A DNA stretch of 13,684 bases from contig SCUC01000393.1 in NCBI GenBank assembly GCA_004322375.1, positions 1 to 13,684 of the forward strand, given 5' to 3'. This document shows positions 7,663 through 13,684 of this stretch, in pieces. The stretch is from Bacteroidota bacterium. GTDB taxonomy: Bacteria > Bacteroidota > Ignavibacteria > UBA10030 > SZUA-254. A model generated the notes under the pieces. It was not told where the DNA came from and searched no databases. It saw only the letters and a list, made by a program, of their open reading frames with translations. The translations under genes were made by a program, and so were the position numbers. Each line of letters opens with the position of its first letter. Within the stretch, counting starts at the first letter, position 1.

Positions 7663-8370
7663 TTACACATGACGAACGCTTTTCCACTTACCGTACCAGC
7701 GAACCACCTGGGGCTTGCGCCAGAGATAAGGATTGGGAATGACAAGAGCATGAACAAGCCGCGTGAAGGGAAAAAATGCGATAATAAGATACGCGCTAAT
7801 AATGTGGAACTTTACCATCCAGGGCATCGCCGTAATAAATGTGATGTCGGGACTCAACGTGAACAAGGAGACCAAATACGGCACAGCCGTTACCGCAAAC
7901 CACGATGAACCCCAACTATGGAAGATAGCCATATAGATTCCTGTTACAATCTGGAAAATGAAGATGCCGAACAGTATCCAGTCGGCGACGCTGGTAACCA
8001 TCTTCATCTTTGGAACAGAAATCCTTCTAATAATAATGCTGATTAGCCCTGTTAGCGTAAGCACCGCAGCGACAAATGCGGTGAGTTCCAAAACATACAA
8101 CCGGAACGGAATGCTATTCCACAACAACACTTCGCGGGGAATGAGAAAACCGATAAGATGCCCTGTCAAAATCGTGATGATGCCGTAATGGAAAGGAATC
8201 AATCCCCAAAAATGATGCTTGTTCTCTAAAAATTGTGAAGATAAGCTGGAAAACGTGAACGTCTCTCTAATATATCTCCTGATGGAAATCAAGAGAAACA
8301 ACGCAAACGACACGTACGGCAATACGATGAATAATACCTGGTCGAGAAAAAACGGATTGGAATTAGCCAT
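7663..8370 (-). CDS. narI: NarI, diheme cytochrome b (gamma) subunit of respiratory nitrate reductase
   Basis: This is a 235-residue membrane subunit that oxidises quinol on the periplasmic side and sends electrons through two b hemes to NarH. Five membrane segments are visible (about 11-30, 57-78, 91-115, 128-150, 185-207). The four heme-ligand histidines of E. coli NarI (56, 66, 187, 205) align with H61 and H71 in FHYGIITILTGH and H189 and H207 in KFHIISAY...RLVH. I chose ATG 8370 over the in-frame ATG at 8406, which lies deep in narJ. The 8370 start has AAGGAG nine bases upstream, gives the usual family length (about 225) and forms an 8-base overlap ATGGCTAA with the narJ stop, implying coupled translation. 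The GTG-TAA end is followed 21 bases later by narK1. The identity is firm given narGHJ upstream. Confidence 0.96.
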   Translation of the reverse strand: MANSNPFFLDQVLFIVLPYVSFALFLLISIRRYIRETFTFSSLSSQFLENKHHFWGLIPFHYGIITILTGHLIGFLIPREVLLWNSIPFRLYVLELTAFVAAVLTLTGLISIIIRRISVPKMKMVTSVADWILFGIFIFQIVTGIYMAIFHSWGSSWFAVTAVPYLVSLFTLSPDITFITAMPWMVKFHIISAYLIIAFFPFTRLVHALVIPNPYLWRKPQVVRWYGKWKSVRHV

Positions 8371-8904
8371 GCGCGTTCTCTCCTTGTTGATGGTGATACA
8401 TAACAATTTGCTGAAGCGCGAGGAGAAGATGCTCGTACGGATTTTCTTTCTCCTTAAATCCCTCTACTATTTTATCAAGCGCTTTCTTGAGAAACGTTGC
8501 AGTAAACTCTTGCGCTTCGTTCCGCTCCATCTTTCCGAGCGCCGCTAACACGTGCGTGAGATGGTCTGGCAGCTCGCTTGATTCGGTGATGCCATGTTGT
8601 TTCAAGAGCGTTCTCATATTCACGAGAAATGCTCCCCGTTCATACGCTTCACCCCAGAGATGCCAGCCGATTTCGAGATTGGCAACCGGGTTAATATCGA
8701 ATGTTCTTGTATAAAGCTCTTCGAAATCATCAAGAGTAAGCTCATTTGTTTTTTGCAGAAAAGCATCAAGCTGCTCTTTCGATTGAACCAAACCGCAATC
8801 AGGAACCGTTAACGCGTTACCGGCTTCGCGCATCGCCTCTCGATACCCTTCCTCAGGATAGGCAAACAGCTTAGAAAACATGGTATAGTATCGTGGCTCT
8901 TCCA

Positions 8905-8908
<4 letters not shown>
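8363..8908 (-). CDS. narJ: NarJ, nitrate reductase assembly chaperone (TorD/DmsD-like family)
   Basis: This is a 181-residue soluble cytoplasmic chaperone that, by family knowledge, binds the NarG N-terminus and helps insert the molybdenum cofactor and Fe-S cluster before membrane docking; it is not part of the final enzyme. The protein is largely helical. The family core is seen as YTRTFDINP (66-74), HLWGEAYERG (83-92) and ELPDHLTHVLAALGKM (112-127). Length is typical (about 170-240). Two adjacent ATG codons (8908 and 8905) overlap the narH stop as ATGATG. The GAGG site upstream (in AGAGAGGATT) is three bases from the first and six from the second, so the second may be preferred and the protein one residue shorter. 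The end overlaps narI by 8 bases. Sequence divergence is normal for this fast-evolving family; its position between narH and narI makes the assignment firm. Confidence 0.94.
8380..8385 (-). promoter_or_regulatory. Ribosome binding site of narI
   Basis: AAGGAG lies nine bases before ATG 8370, inside the end of narJ. It decides the narI start in favour of the shorter 235-residue protein. Confidence 0.75.
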
Positions 8909-10395
<1,487 letters not shown>

Positions 10396-10423
10396 GCTGA
10401 TACCTTACCTACTATGTTTATTC

Positions 10424-13400
10424 TTACCATACTAACTCAGGACACTTCCGGACTAACACGTGCGTATCGCGGTTACACCCGATAGGACCCCAATAATTGA
10501 AGTGGAACGTGAATTGCCCATACCCGCCAATCATAAGATTTGGTTTCAGGCGGGTGCGCGTGAGGCTGTTATGACCTCCTGCGCGACGATTGTTTCGTAG
10601 CGGCGATTTAGGAACTGAATACGTTCTCTCCGGCGAATGATAAATGATGCAGATACCGCGGGGAATTCGCGCGCTTACCGCCGCTCTCGTTACCACCACG
10701 CCATGATCGTTATGAACCTCAACCCAATCATTATCAAAAATACCAAGCTGTTCTGCATCCTTGTCATTCATCCAGAACGGCTCTACTCCGCGCGAAAGCG
10801 TTGTCATCCGTTGGTTATCTCCGTAGGTTGAATGAATGTGCCATTTCCCGTGAGGAGTGAGATAATTGAGCATCATCGTTTTCCCTACCTCTTTGCTGAA
10901 TCGTAAATCCGCATAGTGCGTGGGCAGAGGTTTCGGTTTATAGGTAGGCAAATGCTCGCCAAACTGGATATACCCGGGATGGTCGAGATAAAAATGCTGC
11001 CTGCCGGTCAGCGTTCTAAACGGAACCAGCGCCTCGATATTGTAGGTAAATGGAGAATAGGCTCTTCCGTCTTCCGTTAACCCTGACCACATCGGGCTGT
11101 TGAGCAAGCGCGTCGGCTTCGCCTGCAAGTCTTTGTAATCTATTCTTTTGCCCCGGTTCTTTTCCGCTAAATGTGCTAACGGCAAACCGACTTTTTCTTC
11201 CATATTTTTGTAGGAACGATATGCCAGCTCGCCATTCGTCACAGTCGCGAGGAAAAGAATCGTATCGCAAACGTGAACATCTTCTTTCAGGGAAGGATAT
11301 TTTTTTCCATCAAATTCAACTGTAGGATGGGTAATGAGCATTTGATCATAAAAATCATCAATGGCGTATTTTGTGCCGTGCGCTCCCAAACCGTTCTCTC
11401 TTGCTTTAGTTCCAAATGAGACATATTGATTATAGGTGTTTTTATAATCTCTCGTCATGATGGAAAATCCGGGCATTGTTTTTCCGGGAATGGCTTCTGT
11501 TTCGCCCGTGATCCAATTCTTGATTGAAGTCTGTGCTATTTCCGCCGATGAATCATGTGCAAGCGGCAGTGCGACAATATCTTTTACAGGTTCAGGAAAA
11601 TGTTTTTTAGCAAGCTCGGAAAATTTCTTTGCAATCGCCTTAAAAATATCCCAATCGCTTTTTGATTCCCAGCAAGGCGGCACTGCGGCGGAAAGCGGAT
11701 GTATAAACGAGTGCATGTCGGTAGAATTTAAGTCCGCTTTCTCGTACCATGTCGCAGCCGGAAGCACGATATCGGAATAAAGCGCCGAAGTGTCCATTCT
11801 GAAATTTAAATCAACTACGAGGTCCATTTTCCCCTGCGGCGCATGCTCATGCCAAACGACTTCTTCGACATGCTCTTTTGCCATATCTTCCGAGATGGTG
11901 TTTGTATGCGTTCCGAGATAATGCTTTAAGAAATATTCATGCCCTTTTGCGCTCGACATTAATGCATTCCCTCTCCAGATATACCAAACACGGGGCCAAT
12001 TTTCCGCGGCATCCGGATCTTCCACGGAAAACTTGAGCTTCCTCTCTTTCAGCTTCTTTACCGTATAATTGATAATTTCTTCCTGCGACGTTGCGCCGTT
12101 TGCCTCCGCTTCCTTGACAAGGTCTATCGTGTTCTGGTTGAACTGAGGATAGAACGGAAGCCAGCCGTTTCGGACAGCCTTGACCTGCACATCCATTGTA
12201 TGACCCTGAGCTAACGAACCTTCCGGCTGCTTCTCAGGCACAGTATGATAATCTGTAAAGTTTTTTTCGTAACGCCACTGGTCGGTGTTTACATAATGCC
12301 AGCTTGGAGCATTCTGCTGACGTGAAGCAGGATACCAATCTTTCGCAAATGCTATCGCTCCCCACGGCTCACCGGGCGCTAATTTTTCCTGTCCCACGTA
12401 ATGCGCAAGTCCGCCGCCATTGACGCCGACACACCCGCAAAACATTAGCGCATGAATGCCTGCGCGGTACATCAAGTTCGCATGATACCAGTGATTGATT
12501 CCCGCGCCGATAATGATTGTGCATTTTCCGTTAGTATGTTCTGCCGTTCTCCCCCATTCCCGTGCGAATTGAAGCAAGTCTTTTCGTCCGATGCCTGTAT
12601 ATTTTTCAGACCATGCGGGAGTGAATTGAAATCTATCGTCATCATAATTATCCGGGTAATCGCCCTTGAGCCCGCGGGAAACTCCATATTGCGCCATCAG
12701 CAAATCGTACACGGTTGTAACGATTGCCTTCTTACCGTCTGACGTTGTGATATATTTCGCGGGAACTTCTTTTACAAGACTTCGACCTTCTCCAAAATCA
12801 TCAAACCGAACTTTTACTATTTGATCCGATGACTCGATAAATGAAAGCGCCGGACTAATTTTACTACCGTCAACTCCGTCTTCCAGAACAAGATTCCATT
12901 TTCCTTTTTCTTTCCCCCACCTATGACCAACGCTCCCCATAGGCATTTTCGGCTGCGATGTTGCCTCATCCCACATCAAAAATTTCCAATCTCCATTCTC
13001 GACAGATGAATATTTTTCAATTCTGTTGGAACGAAGAAGCTGCCCTGCCTCAAATACTTCCCCATCTTCATGAAGCTCCACAAGGAATGGACCGTCAGTA
13101 TATTTTTTAGCATACTCAAGAAAGTAGGGTACCTTTTTCTCGACATGAAACTCTTTTAACAGCACATGGTTGACTGCCATCCACCATGCTCCATCCTGTC
13201 CCGCATTTACGGCAATCCAATGGTCTGCATATTTTGCAACTTGATTGAAATCAGGAGCGAACACGTACATTTTCGTTCCGTTATGACGCGCCTCCGCGGC
13301 GAAATGCACGTCGGGAGTGCGGGTCATGTTCAGGTTGGAACCCATCACGGCAAGGAGCTTCGCGTTATACCAATCAGCCGATTCATTGACGTCCGTCTGC

Positions 13401-13684
13401 TCGCCCCATGTTTCAGGAGATGCAGAAGGCAAATCGCAATACCAATCGTAAAACGAAAGAGAGATTCCGCCAATCAATTGCATTAACCGCGCTCCGGCAG
13501 CGTAGCTTACCATAGACATCGCGGGAATGGGAGAAAATCCTGCTATACGGTCAGGACCATGCGTTTTAATAGTATGGATATTTGCCGCCGCCATGATTTC
13601 AAGCGCGACATTCCAGCTGAGGCGACGAAACCCGCCTTTTCCTCTCGCACGTTGCCAACGCTCCCGGCTTTCAGGATTCGTCAC
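10424..13684 (-). CDS. narG: NarG, molybdenum catalytic (alpha) subunit of respiratory nitrate reductase (partial, N-terminus beyond window)
   Basis: This is the catalytic subunit that reduces nitrate to nitrite at a Mo-bis-MGD centre on the cytoplasmic face. The window holds 1086 codons. The frame runs off the right edge, where the first codon is GTG; this is an internal Val, because the alignment with E. coli NarG begins near residue 125. The missing part carries the His/Cys ligands of cluster FS0. Present are GPDRIAGFSPIPAMSMVSY (43-61), WYCDLPSASPETWGEQTD (81-98) with the Mo-ligand Asp at window residue 98 (13393-13391), SALYSDIVLPAATWYEK and the C-terminal nucleotide-binding domain ending IGCNRDTHVLVRK. 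The inferred full length, about 1210, is near the family norm. The C-terminus stops about 15 residues earlier than in E. coli. It is followed 28 bases on by narH. A Nxr-type nitrite oxidoreductase is less likely, since the chain matches the cytoplasmic NarG clade and narJ/narI/narK follow. Confidence 0.97.
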   Translation of the reverse strand: MTNPESRERWQRARGKGGFRRLSWNVALEIMAAANIHTIKTHGPDRIAGFSPIPAMSMVSYAAGARLMQLIGGISLSFYDWYCDLPSASPETWGEQTDVNESADWYNAKLLAVMGSNLNMTRTPDVHFAAEARHNGTKMYVFAPDFNQVAKYADHWIAVNAGQDGAWWMAVNHVLLKEFHVEKKVPYFLEYAKKYTDGPFLVELHEDGEVFEAGQLLRSNRIEKYSSVENGDWKFLMWDEATSQPKMPMGSVGHRWGKEKGKWNLVLEDGVDGSKISPALSFIESSDQIVKVRFDDFGEGRSLVKEVPAKYITTSDGKKAIVTTVYDLLMAQYGVSRGLKGDYPDNYDDDRFQFTPAWSEKYTGIGRKDLLQFAREWGRTAEHTNGKCTIIIGAGINHWYHANLMYRAGIHALMFCGCVGVNGGGLAHYVGQEKLAPGEPWGAIAFAKDWYPASRQQNAPSWHYVNTDQWRYEKNFTDYHTVPEKQPEGSLAQGHTMDVQVKAVRNGWLPFYPQFNQNTIDLVKEAEANGATSQEEIINYTVKKLKERKLKFSVEDPDAAENWPRVWYIWRGNALMSSAKGHEYFLKHYLGTHTNTISEDMAKEHVEEVVWHEHAPQGKMDLVVDLNFRMDTSALYSDIVLPAATWYEKADLNSTDMHSFIHPLSAAVPPCWESKSDWDIFKAIAKKFSELAKKHFPEPVKDIVALPLAHDSSAEIAQTSIKNWITGETEAIPGKTMPGFSIMTRDYKNTYNQYVSFGTKARENGLGAHGTKYAIDDFYDQMLITHPTVEFDGKKYPSLKEDVHVCDTILFLATVTNGELAYRSYKNMEEKVGLPLAHLAEKNRGKRIDYKDLQAKPTRLLNSPMWSGLTEDGRAYSPFTYNIEALVPFRTLTGRQHFYLDHPGYIQFGEHLPTYKPKPLPTHYADLRFSKEVGKTMMLNYLTPHGKWHIHSTYGDNQRMTTLSRGVEPFWMNDKDAEQLGIFDNDWVEVHNDHGVVVTRAAVSARIPRGICIIYHSPERTYSVPKSPLRNNRRAGGHNSLTRTRLKPNLMIGGYGQFTFHFNYWGPIGCNRDTHVLVRKCPELVW

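Noticed and set aside
8371..8406. An upstream in-frame ATG at 8406 for narI
   Set aside because: It lies within narJ and adds 12 residues absent from the family. ATG 8370 has AAGGAG upstream and the usual length.
13682..13684. GTG at the right edge as the true start of narG
   Set aside because: The protein aligns to E. coli NarG only from about residue 125 onward. The Fe-S ligands and N-terminal region are missing, so the gene continues past the edge.

Overview
The window is one uninterrupted minus-strand gene train, read from the right edge to the left edge. It is a respiratory nitrate reductase operon (narG-narH-narJ-narI) followed by two nitrate/nitrite transporter genes of different subfamilies (narK1, narK2). 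These run directly into the first three genes of an alternative complex III (actA-actB-actC). Nine genes were found. narG is cut by the right edge and actC by the left edge; the other seven look intact. No gap between genes exceeds about 40 bases and several genes overlap, so no internal promoter or terminator is evident. The operon promoter, and the narG N-terminus with its Fe-S ligands, lie beyond the right edge. The rest of the complex III operon (expected actD, actE, actF) lies beyond the left edge.

Layout, right to left: narG 13684-10424 (partial), narH 10395-8905, narJ 8908-8363, narI 8370-7663, narK1 7641-6049, narK2 6029-4677, actA 4665-4009, actB 3972-1003, actC 1010-1 (partial). The plus strand carries only antisense shadow reading frames.

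How the parts fit: NarK1 and NarK2 bring nitrate in and exchange it for nitrite. NarG reduces nitrate on the cytoplasmic face with electrons passed from quinol through NarI hemes and NarH Fe-S clusters; NarJ is the assembly chaperone. ActABC form the core of a second quinol-oxidising complex that delivers electrons to periplasmic cytochrome c or a similar carrier. Its place directly behind nar suggests (inference) a respiratory chain in which one quinol pool feeds both nitrate reduction and a cytochrome c branch. That branch could serve nitrite, NO or N2O reductases, or a terminal oxidase.

Organism: alternative complex III with a fused ActB is common in Bacteroidota/Ignavibacteriota/Rhodothermota, Acidobacteriota, Deltaproteobacteria-like groups and Chloroflexota. 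Moderate GC by eye, clear Shine-Dalgarno sites (AAGGAG, AGGAGG) and a NarT-like NarK2 fit a Gram-negative facultative anaerobe, possibly from the Ignavibacteria/Bacteroidota side. The sequence alone does not fix the lineage. The least explained element is a roughly 90-residue periplasmic insertion in NarK1 that looks like a small beta (barrel-sandwich-like) domain.
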